In this document: positions 17,333 to 25,991 of the stretch, piece by piece
Numbering within the stretch: position 1 is the first letter of the stretch
How the letters are laid out: each line of letters opens with the position of its first letter
From: an uncultured Acetobacter sp.
GTDB taxonomy: Bacteria; Pseudomonadota; Alphaproteobacteria; Acetobacterales; Acetobacteraceae
Direction: 5' to 3'
Length of the DNA stretch: 36,553 nucleotides
Assembly (NCBI RefSeq): GCF_937875265.1
Contig: NZ_CALLXM010000173.1
Coordinates: 1-36,553 of the forward strand
Notes under the pieces: generated by a model
What the model was told of the DNA's origin: nothing
The model's database searches: none
What the model saw: the letters and a program-made list of their open reading frames with translations, nothing else
Position numbers and translations under genes: made by a program

Positions 17333-18037
17333 ATGGAGATGAGTTTGTCCGTGAATAACAAGTCTATTATGCGTTCTGTTGCCAAGTCTGCGGTGGGTCT
17401 TTCTTTGTGCTCCGTACTGCTCGGCCTGAGTGGATGCGGGTATTATGCCTCCCGCACAGCGCATAAGGCGCAGCTCACCATGATCGGCATGACAGAAGAA
17501 GATATTCAGGCTTGCGCGGGCGTTCCCAATAAAACACAGTCGATCGACAGTCATGTCAAGATTTTTGAATATCAGCGTGGTCGTAATATTGGTGCATCTA
17601 CAAGCTCAACATTGATCCCGGTTCAGTCTGTTGTAAATGTTGTCAGAGATATTGGCGGAGGTGATGGCAATAGCTGCATTGCCGACTTCCGTATGGTCGA
17701 TGGTAAAGTGCATGATGTGTACTATAGCGGCGATGATGACATGCTGATTGGCACGGATGGTGTCTGTTCGACCATTGTGCGTGGTTGTATCCGCCGTGCA
17801 GTGCCGAGTGGCAGTCCTCCCCGGTTCTGGAAAACATCTGCCTTCGCTCAGCCACAGCCAGACAAGACGCCGGCTACCCCGGCAGTACCTGTGGTGCCCG
17901 CCACTAATGCTATGCCTGGTGCAGTGGTGACCCCTCCTGCATCTGTGCCGGGTGCCACTCCGCCTGTTACCGTACCGGCTACGGCAACACCGGTTACCCT
18001 TCCGGCAATAAACGCAGCCTCCACACCGCAGAAATAA
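17333..18037 (+). CDS. Lipoprotein with BamE/SmpA-like N-terminal segment and Pro/Val/Ala-rich tail
   Basis: About 234 aa from the ATG at 17333 (ATG 17339 is also possible; the longer TTG at 17315 is less likely). A lipoprotein signal peptide ends in the lipobox LSGC followed by GYYASRTAHKA. The segment LTMIGMTEEDIQACAGVPNK resembles the 'G-M-x-x-x-D-V/I-x-x-x-x-G-x-P' motif of SmpA/BamE-like lipoproteins. Four cysteines occur in the middle part. The last 65 residues are a low-complexity Pro/Ala/Val/Thr tail (for example PATPAVPVVPATNAMPG). It is probably anchored to a membrane and spans into the periplasm. Its function is unknown. A strong terminator follows. Confidence 0.75.
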   Translation: MEMSLSVNNKSIMRSVAKSAVGLSLCSVLLGLSGCGYYASRTAHKAQLTMIGMTEEDIQACAGVPNKTQSIDSHVKIFEYQRGRNIGASTSSTLIPVQSVVNVVRDIGGGDGNSCIADFRMVDGKVHDVYYSGDDDMLIGTDGVCSTIVRGCIRRAVPSGSPPRFWKTSAFAQPQPDKTPATPAVPVVPATNAMPGAVVTPPASVPGATPPVTVPATATPVTLPAINAASTPQK

Positions 18038-18041
18038 TGTG

Positions 18042-18087
18042 TTTCCCGGGCGGAGCTCATCCCGCCCGGAAAGCGTTTTCCCTTTTT
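18042..18087 (+). terminator. Intrinsic terminator after the lipoprotein gene
   Basis: TTTCC(C)GGGCGG at 18042-18053 pairs with CCGCCCGGAAA at 18062-18072, giving 11 bp with one bulged C and an 8-nt loop. GCGTTTTCCCTTTTT follows, so both hairpin and T-rich tail are present directly after the stop codon. Confidence 0.8.
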
Positions 18088-18291
18088 GATATAAAAAACA
18101 CCGACTGCCCTATTGTCGCGTGCCAAGGTTTTTCCTGAACGATAGCTGGCCCTTTATCTCTTTATAAAGCTTGACCAGACACTATCATAAACTATATCGT
18201 AAAATATAAATCGCAGTAGGAGTGAGGGGCTTCGTGTCGGCCCGTTATCTCTAAATCCTGCTAATTTTTACAAATTTCTTGGGAAGACCTT

Positions 18292-19074
18292 ATGAAGACT
18301 CAACCTATCTCAAAATACGAAGGACGTGCTCCTGAAATTCAGCGTGTGCGTCACGAGCTTCAGCGGCGGAGCCTGCTTGTGACGGCTGTTGAGCATCTGA
18401 CCCCCCATATGATCCGTATTAGCCTGACTGGGAAGGATCTGGATGGGTTTGTGAGTGCCTCACCGGATGATCATATTAAGATATTCATTCCCGGTCTGGA
18501 TGGTACCCTAACTCGTCGTGATTACACACCACGCTCTTATGATCCAAAAAACCACGCATTGATTCTGGATTTTGTTAATCACGATGGTGGCCCGGCAGCG
18601 GCATGGGCCCGCGCTGCACAGGTAGGAGATAGGCTGGATATTGGTGGCCCCAAAGGGTCACAGGTTATTGCCGACCCGGTTGACCATTGGCTGCTAATTG
18701 GGGATGAAACTGCCCTGCCAGCTATTGGCCGTCGTGTGGAAGAATTACCCGCACAGGCACGCGTCACAACTGTTGTTGCTGTGCCATGTGTTGAGGATGA
18801 GCAGGTATTTACATCCTCAGCCAGACAGAGCCCACATTGGGTGCATCGCCCGATGCAAGACGCGGATCAGGCTCAAAGTATTCTGAAAGTTCTTGAAGCA
18901 CTCACTATAGAAGATGGGACGTTTATCTGGGTGGGGGCAGAAGCCCGTGTGGCAAAAGCTGTGCGCCAGTATCTGCTGGAAAAACGTCAGGTGCCGCTGC
19001 AGTGGATCAAGGCGTCGGGATACTGGGTGAAGGGGCAGGCAGATGCCTCAGTGAAAGATGTCGGGGGGGTGTGA
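18292..19074 (+). CDS. Siderophore-interacting protein (NAD(P)H-dependent ferric-siderophore reductase, ViuB/YqjH type)
   Basis: This 260-aa protein has the two-domain SIP layout. An N-terminal FAD-binding barrel carries RDYTPR (76-81) and HDGGPAAAWARAAQVGDRL (98-115), and a C-terminal NAD(P)H-binding domain carries LLIGDETALPAIGR (134-147), WVGAEA and the ending GYWVKGQAD. These enzymes reduce ferric siderophores in the cytoplasm to release Fe(II). It is a natural partner for the receptors and the TonB system here, but lies alone about 8 kb away. I see no clear Fur box in its 250-bp upstream region. GGGAAG precedes the ATG. Confidence 0.93.
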   Translation: MKTQPISKYEGRAPEIQRVRHELQRRSLLVTAVEHLTPHMIRISLTGKDLDGFVSASPDDHIKIFIPGLDGTLTRRDYTPRSYDPKNHALILDFVNHDGGPAAAWARAAQVGDRLDIGGPKGSQVIADPVDHWLLIGDETALPAIGRRVEELPAQARVTTVVAVPCVEDEQVFTSSARQSPHWVHRPMQDADQAQSILKVLEALTIEDGTFIWVGAEARVAKAVRQYLLEKRQVPLQWIKASGYWVKGQADASVKDVGGV

Positions 19075-19099
19075 GCGACCACCTGGGTTTTTTTAGTGC

Positions 19100-20443
19100 T
19101 CAGGCAGGAAGCGTGCCGAGTGGTAGCATGATATGCGCACGCAGGCCGTGGGGCTCGATATTGCTGAGTGAAAGCTGGCCATTGTGGCGCGTGATAATGG
19201 CATCTGCAATGGAAAGCCCCAGTCCCAGTCCACCATCTGCGGCACGGGCCGGGTCCAGTCGGTAAAAGGGCAGGCGGGCTGAAGCCAGCAGGTTAGCCGG
19301 AATGCCGGGGCCATTATCACACACATCAATCAGCGCACGTCGGCCTTCCGTGCGCAGGCTGACCCGCACTTCTGTCCCGTATTTCAGGCCATTTTCAATC
19401 AGATTACTCAATGCCCGTTCCAGAGCAGTAGTCTGGCATATGCAGGTCAGGTGGGTCGGGCCAGTATAGTGAAGGGTGTGCCCAACGGCGTTGAATTCAT
19501 GGCACAGGGTTTCCAGTAACGAGACAAGGTCAATCGCTTCAGGTTTTTCGGCATCCGTTTGCTCACGTAGAAAATGCAAAGCTCCGTTCAGCATTTTTTT
19601 CATGAGCGTCAGGTCATGCTTCATGGCGGCAGGAGAGGCTTCCTCTCCGCCAAGTTCAAGCCGCATGAACAGCCGGGTGAGCGGCGTGCGCAGGTCATGC
19701 CCAATGGCAATAAGCATACGCGTCCGTTCTTCGGCTGAGGCCGCAATGCGGGCCTGCATACGGTTGAATGCATGGGTCAGCCGACGCACTTCTGTCGGGC
19801 CATGCTCGGGAAGCGGTTCCGGGGCGATATCGTAGCCGAATGCGTCAGCCTGTGCCGCAATATTTCTTAACGGGCGGCTGATATGCCAGATGCTCCAGAA
19901 TGTCAGGGACAGCGTGATGGTCAGCAGGAAAGCGAGAGAAACCGTCAATGGCATGGTCCATCGCATCATATGGCCCATATGATGGTTGGAGGTGTTGTAA
20001 ACCAGAACGCTGACGCCATCACGCGGGAGGAAAAGATAAGAAACCGGCATGCCGCCGTCATGTGATGCGCAGCTTTTGGCGCGCAAGGCATGGCTTCCCA
20101 GATTGCCTCTGAACACCAGCATACGCTGTAAAAAGCCCGTCATATGGTCGGTCGGGACGACAACGCAAGGCGGCGTCTGGCCGATTAGAAAAGTGATTTC
20201 ATTGCCCGAAATTTTCTGTGCAATTGCTTCTTTGATCGGGGGTGGCGCGGCCTGAAGAGCCTCGATCCCCGTTTCAATGGCCAGAATATTTGTCCACGGT
20301 CCGGCGGGCAGAGGCGGAACAAGAGGCCGGAAGGCATAGAGCAGAAAAGACGTTATACTAAGCGTAAGAAATATGCAGACGGATACCAGAACGACCATCT
20401 GACCGTAAATGGTGCGTGGGTAAAGCCTTGGTTGTCTTATCAT
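19100..20443 (-). CDS. Sensor histidine kinase, EnvZ-like
   Basis: This 447-aa protein has an N-terminal membrane segment (about 15-37), a periplasmic domain of about 120 residues, a second membrane segment (about 163-187), a HAMP linker (about 188-240), the dimerisation/phosphoacceptor motif AIGHDLRTPLTR with His249, and an ATPase domain with N box (NLIENGLKYG), G1 (DNGPGIP) and G2 (GGLGLGLS). The HDLRTPLTRL form is typical of EnvZ-type kinases. The periplasmic domain contains two cysteines (CVVVP and KSCASHDGG). The signal is unknown. Its ATG shares one base with the response regulator stop (TGATG), so the two are translationally coupled. Confidence 0.94.
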   Translation of the reverse strand: MIRQPRLYPRTIYGQMVVLVSVCIFLTLSITSFLLYAFRPLVPPLPAGPWTNILAIETGIEALQAAPPPIKEAIAQKISGNEITFLIGQTPPCVVVPTDHMTGFLQRMLVFRGNLGSHALRAKSCASHDGGMPVSYLFLPRDGVSVLVYNTSNHHMGHMMRWTMPLTVSLAFLLTITLSLTFWSIWHISRPLRNIAAQADAFGYDIAPEPLPEHGPTEVRRLTHAFNRMQARIAASAEERTRMLIAIGHDLRTPLTRLFMRLELGGEEASPAAMKHDLTLMKKMLNGALHFLREQTDAEKPEAIDLVSLLETLCHEFNAVGHTLHYTGPTHLTCICQTTALERALSNLIENGLKYGTEVRVSLRTEGRRALIDVCDNGPGIPANLLASARLPFYRLDPARAADGGLGLGLSIADAIITRHNGQLSLSNIEPHGLRAHIMLPLGTLPA

Positions 20444-21168
20444 CAGTTTCTGTCGTCGGGGTCAAAAATATAGCCGCCACCACGAATTGTCCGGATCAGT
20501 TCCAGTTGGCGCCCTTCATGCGAGAGCTTGCGGCGCAGGCGGCTGATCAGCAGATCAATAGCGCGTGGGTCCACGTTTTTCTCATCGTTATGTATGCGGG
20601 CCAGTAGTTCTGTTCGGTTAAACACATGGCGGATGTTCTGGCAGAAGGTCAGCAGCAAATCGGTCTCTGAACCTGTCAGAGCAACGCGAATACCCGTTTT
20701 GCCGTATAGAGCCCGTTTGGCTGGCTCAAACAGCCAGTTGTCAAACCGATAATGCAAAACGCTCTGTATTTCGGGGGGGGCAGCTTCAGGGTGAGGGCGT
20801 CTGAGGACGGCGCGAATACGTGCTGCCAGTTCTTCCAGATCAAACGGTTTGGAGACATAATCATCAGCGCCCAGGTCCAGCCCGGAAACACGATCATGAA
20901 TATCGTTTAGTGCACTCACCATAATGATACGCGTGGCCGACGTCTGACGTAAATATTTACACAGTGTGCGACCGTCTTCCTCTGGCAGCATGAGGTCAAG
21001 AAGGGTGAGATCAATGGGCTGGCGCGTCTGTACAGCCTCAATTCCGGCACGGTTAAGCGCCGTAGAGACAACATAACCCAGACGCTGGAGGTAGCGCTGC
21101 AATAACGCGCAGATTTCGGGGTCGTCTTCCACAATCAGGACATGAATGGCCTGCTGTGTGTCTGTCAT
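20443..21168 (-). CDS. OmpR-family response regulator
   Basis: About 241 aa from the ATG at 21168. The receiver domain has the acidic pair VEDD (13-16), phosphoacceptor Asp58 (LTLLDLMLP), Ser85 region (IIMVSAL) and Lys107 (DDYVSKPF). The winged-helix domain has LTGSETDLLLTFCQN, NRTELLARIH, and RAIDLLISRLRRKL ending in IRTIRGGGYIF. The reading frame extends to a TTG at 21222 but the extra 18 residues are Ser/Pro-rich and precede the expected receiver start. It forms an operon with the downstream EnvZ-like kinase. The target genes are unknown; the secreted His-rich gene just upstream is one candidate. Confidence 0.93.
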   Translation of the reverse strand: MTDTQQAIHVLIVEDDPEICALLQRYLQRLGYVVSTALNRAGIEAVQTRQPIDLTLLDLMLPEEDGRTLCKYLRQTSATRIIMVSALNDIHDRVSGLDLGADDYVSKPFDLEELAARIRAVLRRPHPEAAPPEIQSVLHYRFDNWLFEPAKRALYGKTGIRVALTGSETDLLLTFCQNIRHVFNRTELLARIHNDEKNVDPRAIDLLISRLRRKLSHEGRQLELIRTIRGGGYIFDPDDRN

Positions 21169-21296
21169 GGCCGCGTTGGCCTCTGACGTTACGGGCGAAG
21201 GGGAGGGGGAATGTGGAGACAAATGCGCTCTTCTCGTATCAGTCGGGTCCTGTGAATTATCCTATTAAGACGCTGTTTTTGTAAGAGAACGCAAGG

Positions 21297-21323
21297 AGAA
21301 AAAGCGGGCAGATCTGCCCGCTT
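21297..21323 (-). terminator. Intrinsic terminator downstream of the His/Asn-rich peptide gene
   Basis: A perfect 22-nt palindrome, AAGCGGGCAGATCTGCCCGCTT (21302-21323 as two 11-nt arms), is followed on the minus strand by a TTT run. A second, imperfect hairpin (GGCAC/GTGCC arms, 21374-21393) lies nearer the gene. Together they should separate this transcript from the two-component operon. Confidence 0.75.
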
Positions 21324-21420
21324 CTCTCGCTTGTGTCTTATTTCCATCAGTGCTGCCGGGAAGCATACAAAAGGGCACCTCCTGAGATGTGCCGGTTTGT
21401 TTTACACTGTCAGAAACAGA

Positions 21421-21729
21421 TTAGTTGCGGTTGTTGCCATTCTGGCCACCGTCACGGTTTTCACCGTCGTGATTGCCGCCGTGGCGGTGCTCACCACCGT
21501 TCTGTTTGTCACCCTGATTGTTCTGGTTATCAGAGTTGGAGGAATCACGATTGCCACGATGCTCGTTGTCATGGTGACGGTTGCCGCGTTCTTCGCTATC
21601 GTTGGAATTCTGGTTTTCAGAATTGCTTTCGTTGCCCTGTTTGTGGTGGTGCTTGTGCTCTTCAGCGTGAGAAACAGCGGGTGCAACAACACCCAGAGCA
21701 GCGACCAGAAGAATAGCTTTTTTCATCAT
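21421..21729 (-). CDS. Small secreted peptide, His/Asn/Gly-rich, disordered
   Basis: I place the start at the ATG pair 21729/21726, where AAAGGG lies about 8 bp upstream. The product is 102 aa: a clean signal peptide (MMKKAILLVAALGVVAPAVS, then HAEE) and a mature part of about 80 residues made only of E, H, K, Q, G, N, S, D and R, with about 10 His and 19 Asn by my count. There is no hydrophobic or Cys residue, so it should be fully disordered in the periplasm or medium. The His clusters (HKHHHK, RHHDNEH, EHRHGGNH) suggest metal binding or buffering. No family is recognised. It lies upstream of the two-component operon but is separated by terminators. Confidence 0.75.
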   Translation of the reverse strand: MMKKAILLVAALGVVAPAVSHAEEHKHHHKQGNESNSENQNSNDSEERGNRHHDNEHRGNRDSSNSDNQNNQGDKQNGGEHRHGGNHDGENRDGGQNGNNRN

Positions 21730-21973
21730 GATAAAACCCTTTATGCAGAGCGCGAGAAAAACCTCTCTCGTCTGTCTGCCTAAAACATAGGAGGATTTTT
21801 TTTCCTGAAAGGGCGGAAAGGGTAAATAATCAGAATATGTCAAATATGAAAAATAATAAAAATACGAAATAAATATTATAGAGTTTGAGAGGCCTTGTTT
21901 TGAAGCACGTTTATGAGAGACTTTCTAAAGAGCAGAAAGCGGCCATAAATTCTCCATGATTTCATGGGGCGGA

Positions 21974-22813
21974 TTAAGCGCCAGCTTCAAGGGTTGGGCG
22001 TGTTAGCGTAGCCTGTATGCCGCGCCGTGTGCCGGTGGTGTGGGGCGCGTTACGCTTCAAAGAGAAATTATGAATTTGGCTGATGTGGCTTCGTATCTTG
22101 TAGTCCTCTTTATAGAGGTCAATTATTTTCTCTTTCTGAGCGGGCCGCAGGCTTGTGGTAAAACGCTGTGTAGTATTGATTTTTTTTATCTCACCCGCAC
22201 GCAGTCCGGGTATGAAAGGGTAGATCTGATCAATATCTTTGAGATCAAACAACATTTTAACGGCGATGTCTCCGTTACGATCGGTAATTTACCAGTTCTG
22301 CGGGCGCAGAACATGGTCCAGTTGGTAGATGGAGGAGACTCCATCAACATACTCAATCATTCGGTCCAGTGTCGTTAAGTCGGCATAATGTGCGACAAAG
22401 CCGGGATGCAAGGTAACGTGGCTTCCTCCCCCGTTGCGGATGAAATCGTACGAGGAGAGAAAGCGTTCCACCGGGTCACGCCATAGCGCGAAGCTTGGCA
22501 TAGCATTCACAACATCGGGAGCGTGTTTCTGGTAATACCGTATGCTTTCATGCCGCATGCTACTCCCATAAAGTTCATGAGAAATAGTCGTTCCGGCATT
22601 TTTGGGGATGTGAATGAACAGAGCTCCAGCCTTACGGATGGTTTGTAAGCGTTCCAGTCGTTTGTTGCTGAGAGGCACAGGCAGCCGCCAGTCCACATAG
22701 CGCTCCTGCAGGTCACCATGCAGCGTTACACCACAAAGCTGTTCCATCGTCTTTTTTCGGGTTTCCTGAAGATGTTCCCGCAGACTAGAAAAAGCAGAAG
22801 ACATGGCATGCAT
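21974..22813 (-). pseudogene. Sulfotransferase family 2-like gene interrupted by an in-frame TAA
   Basis: The first 174 codons (22813-22292) encode the start of a PAPS-dependent sulfotransferase: the 5'-phosphosulfate loop FIHIPKNAGTTISHE (66-80) and the 3'-phosphate motif LWRDPVERFLSSYDF (110-124). A TAA at 22291-22289 follows QLDHVLRPQNW. The same frame then continues open with ITDRNGDIAVK and the segment starting at 22255, to a stop at 21974-21976, where the text looks like the usual C-terminal part of such enzymes (LRPAQKEKIIDLYKEDY). Without the stop it would be a 279-codon gene, normal for the family. A single substitution (for example TAT or TAC to TAA) or a sequencing error would explain it. 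Confidence 0.8.
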
Positions 22814-23258
22814 CCAGTAATGAAGCGCAGAAGAAGAAGCGTGAGAGCTTTCAATGAGGTGTTGTAACGCACAGAAATCTGGTTCTGGAATGCCAAAAAA
22901 TGAGAATCGATTTTTTATTTCATTTCTGACAAAAATATGTCCGAAATAGTCCCGGTAATATTAGGCGCATCTCACAGTATTATTATCGTCTGGAGCATCT
23001 GCCCACAGTTGTATTATTCGGAGGTACAGTGGGCTTCTGGTGGCGTGAGGGGCCGGTAGTTCAGTTGGAATATATTCCAGGATGGCGACATTCAAAGAGT
23101 TGGGTGTGGCGATACTTGCCGTATTTGCCTTGATGTAGCGTGCAGCCATTCCGGCCCGTTGAGGGATTGGTGAATGTGTTAAAAATGGTATGATCGGAAC
23201 GATCCGAAACCAGAATTATTTTGAAAAACTCATATGGCTTTTTAGGAGACTTATAGTG
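22814..23258. other. Non-coding spacer between sulfotransferase remnant and M1 aminopeptidase
   Basis: I find no convincing gene in this 445-bp stretch. A 62-codon minus-strand frame at 22961-23149 has no recognisable motif or Shine-Dalgarno. The aminopeptidase ribosome binding site (AGGAG, 23244-23248) lies at the right end. Confidence 0.5.
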
Positions 23259-25892
23259 ATGCGTCGGCTTCTGGCTTTTACCACCCTGCTGGCGGGGCTG
23301 CCGCTGGCAGGCCCGGTGTGTGCGGAACAGGTTTTTTCTTTTCAGAGCGCTGCCGGGCAGTTGCCAAAAACTGTTGTGCCAGTCTCTTATAATATCACGC
23401 TCTCAACAGATATGGATAAGCTGAAGCTGGCCGGGCAGGAAACCATTCAGGTTGATGTGCTTACGCCCACGGCGGATATGACGCTGAATCAGGCCGGTTT
23501 GCATCTGGCAGAGGCTGTGCTTGATAACGGCGTTAAAGCCCGGATCAGTCAGGATGATGCCGCTGAAACAGCTACACTGCATTTCCCGGCCAGTGTCAGC
23601 AAAGGCACGCATACGCTCGTCATCACGTATACCGGTCCTATTCTGAAGACGCCAAACGGCATTTATGTGGATGACTACACGGCCCCCACAGGTGAAGCCA
23701 AGCGGATGCTGGTCACGCAGTTTGAAGTGGCCGATGCCCGCCGGATGTTCCCCGGCTGGGATGAGCCTGCTTTCAAGGCGACCTTCCAGCTGAATGTCAC
23801 GCTGCCAAAAGAGGCGGTTGCTGTCAGCAATATGCCCGTTGTGCAAAAGCACCCTGAAGGAACGAACCTGCAGCGGATTTCTTTTGCTACAACGCCGCGC
23901 ATGTCTACCTATCTGCTGGCGCTGGTTGCGGGAGATATGAAAGCTGTTCAGGGGCAGGCCGATGGCACCCCGCTGGCGGTCTATGCGCCGTCCGGACTGG
24001 AAGGGCAGGGAGACTTTGCTCTGCATGCAGCTGAAAAAATCCTGCCGTATTACAACAGTTATTTTGGCGTGAAATACCCTCTGCCGAAAATGGACATGGT
24101 GGCCATTCCCGGAAACTATCAGGCCGGTGCAATGGAAAACTGGGGGGTGCTGACGTATATTGACAACGTTCTGCTGTTTGACCCCAAAAACAGCACGCCC
24201 CGCACGCGTGAACTGATTTATGAAGTTGTGGCGCATGAAATGGCGCATCAGTGGTCGGGTGATCTGGTCACCATGGGCTGGTGGGACAATATCTGGCTGA
24301 ACGAGGGATTTGCCTCGTGGATGGAAATCAAGGCGACCGACAAGATGAACCCGGAATGGGACATCTGGCCTCGCCAGCATGAAACTCGTGAAGAAACCAT
24401 GGGCACAGATGCCCTGCCTTCCACGCACCCCATCCAGCAGATTATTCATAATGTGAGTGAAGCCAACTCGGCTTTTGACAGTATCAGTTACGGTAAAGGT
24501 GAGCTGGTTATTCGTATGCTGGAAGGCTGGCTGGGAGAAGAGCATTTCCGGGATGGCATGCGCGTTTATATGAAAGCCCATGCTTATAACAGCACAACAA
24601 GCCAGGATTTGTGGCAGGCACTTTCAAAAACATCCGGTCTGGATGTTGGCCGTGTAGCACGCAGCTTTACCGAACAGCCGGGTATTCCTCTGGTCAGTGT
24701 AGCATCCGCCTGCATGGCTGGAAAAACGGTTTATACCCTCACGCAAAGCCGCTTTACCATTCATGACGCACACCCTGCGGCACAGACGTGGATTATCCCT
24801 GTTGTGGCGGGTGGGCCTGGTCTGGCAACGCAAAAGCTTGTTCTGGGGAAAGCCCCGCAGACCCTCAGCGTGGCAGGGTGTGATGCTCCGCTCAAGTTGA
24901 ATCTGGGGGAAAGCGGTTATTACCGCGTGCAGTATACGGTTCCGGCCTTTGCATCGCTTTTGAAAAATGCAGTGCATTTTGCGCCGGTGGATAGAGCCAA
25001 CCTGCTGGGTGACCAGTTTGCCTTGTTCCGTTCTGGTCAGGCACCGCTTTCTACCTATATGGATCTGGCAGACAAGTTGCTGTCTGCTCATGAAAGCGAC
25101 ATTGCCGTACTTCAGGAAATTACCAGCACGTTTGAAGTGCTGGACCAGTATCTGAAAGGAAGCCCTGACCGGGCAGCCTTCCGCGCCTATGCCCGTAAGC
25201 AGTTGACGCCGGTGCTGGCGCGTCTGGGCTGGGATCAGAAATCAGACGAAACCGTGCTGGACACCATGTTGCGTCCATCCATTATTACAGCACTTGGCAC
25301 GTTTGAAGACCCGGCGGTGGTGGCTGAGGCTGAAACACGTTTTGCGCGCTGGCAGGCTGATCCGTCTTCTCTGAAGCCTGATCTGGTTGGGGTGGTGGCG
25401 CGTATCGCCATGACGCATGCGGACCAGAAAACGTATGATATTATGGCCGAGAAAATTCGCACCACGCAGGCCACCGAGGTGAAGCTGCGTCTGTTCAATG
25501 CGCTTGCGGCGGCTACAAACCCGGCTCTGATTCAGAAAAATGTAGAGCTGACCTATAGTGGTGCCATTCCCAATGGTCGCATTGCCATGGCACTCGGTCG
25601 TGTGGCGGAGGAGAGTGAAAACCCGGATCTGGTCTGGAAGCTGGTGACGCAGCATGAGGCAGACATCAGAACGCATCTGGCCCCCTGGTCTCAGGATGGA
25701 TTCCTGGCAGCGATTGCTGCATATTCTGACAATCCTGATATTGCCCATGCGCTGGAAACCAACCCGTCTTCAACCAAAACGACAGGCGGTAAGATTGCAA
25801 CGGCAAAAGCTCTGAGTGAAATCGGGGCGCGGAAAGAGGCTATGCAGGCGGCTCAGTCGCAGCTGCACGTATGGCTGGCCGCACAGCACTAA
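23259..25892 (+). CDS. Exported M1-family zinc aminopeptidase
   Basis: About 877 aa from the ATG at 23259; the GTG at 23256 is equally placed relative to AGGAG, while the ATG at 23190 would add 23 unsupported residues in front of the signal peptide. The signal peptide is RRLLAFTTLLAGLPLAG with cleavage near VCA. The M1 catalytic domain has the exopeptidase motif GAMENWG (290-296), the zinc site HEMAH (His326, His330) with NEG Glu349, and the following WWDNIWLNEGFASWME. An ERAP1-like C-terminal helical domain ends the protein. It removes N-terminal amino acids from peptides, here probably in the periplasm. It is followed by a strong bidirectional terminator. Confidence 0.94.
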   Translation: MRRLLAFTTLLAGLPLAGPVCAEQVFSFQSAAGQLPKTVVPVSYNITLSTDMDKLKLAGQETIQVDVLTPTADMTLNQAGLHLAEAVLDNGVKARISQDDAAETATLHFPASVSKGTHTLVITYTGPILKTPNGIYVDDYTAPTGEAKRMLVTQFEVADARRMFPGWDEPAFKATFQLNVTLPKEAVAVSNMPVVQKHPEGTNLQRISFATTPRMSTYLLALVAGDMKAVQGQADGTPLAVYAPSGLEGQGDFALHAAEKILPYYNSYFGVKYPLPKMDMVAIPGNYQAGAMENWGVLTYIDNVLLFDPKNSTPRTRELIYEVVAHEMAHQWSGDLVTMGWWDNIWLNEGFASWMEIKATDKMNPEWDIWPRQHETREETMGTDALPSTHPIQQIIHNVSEANSAFDSISYGKGELVIRMLEGWLGEEHFRDGMRVYMKAHAYNSTTSQDLWQALSKTSGLDVGRVARSFTEQPGIPLVSVASACMAGKTVYTLTQSRFTIHDAHPAAQTWIIPVVAGGPGLATQKLVLGKAPQTLSVAGCDAPLKLNLGESGYYRVQYTVPAFASLLKNAVHFAPVDRANLLGDQFALFRSGQAPLSTYMDLADKLLSAHESDIAVLQEITSTFEVLDQYLKGSPDRAAFRAYARKQLTPVLARLGWDQKSDETVLDTMLRPSIITALGTFEDPAVVAEAETRFARWQADPSSLKPDLVGVVARIAMTHADQKTYDIMAEKIRTTQATEVKLRLFNALAAATNPALIQKNVELTYSGAIPNGRIAMALGRVAEESENPDLVWKLVTQHEADIRTHLAPWSQDGFLAAIAAYSDNPDIAHALETNPSSTKTTGGKIATAKALSEIGARKEAMQAAQSQLHVWLAAQH

Positions 25893-25912
25893 GCATGGCA
25901 GCCTGATTATAC

Positions 25913-25946
25913 AAGAAGAGGGGAGGTTGTGGCCTCCCCTCTTCTT
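25913..25946. terminator. Bidirectional terminator between M1 aminopeptidase and pirin genes
   Basis: A perfect 14-bp stem (AAGAAGAGGGGAGG at 25913-25926 with CCTCCCCTCTTCTT at 25933-25946) has a 6-nt loop and sits between convergent stop codons. The A/T-rich base of the stem supplies short T-runs on both strands. Confidence 0.8.
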
Positions 25947-25991
25947 TAAGTGTTTCAGTAAATTTTAGAGCGCTGTGTTGACGTGCTGCAG

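Noticed and set aside
21169..21222. TTG at 21222 as response regulator start
   Set aside because: It adds a Ser/Pro-rich stretch not found in the receiver domain; the ATG at 21168 places VLIVEDD at the normal position.
21331..21783. Long, very hydrophobic, Val-rich reading frame on the plus strand, antisense to the His/Asn-rich gene
   Set aside because: Its hydrophobicity follows from complementing Asn, His, Asp and Gly codons (to Val, Ile, Ala). The minus strand has a proper signal peptide, Shine-Dalgarno and terminator, so it is the real gene.
22961..23149. 62-codon minus-strand frame before the aminopeptidase
   Set aside because: No recognisable motif, no ribosome binding site and no neighbour in operon; probably chance.
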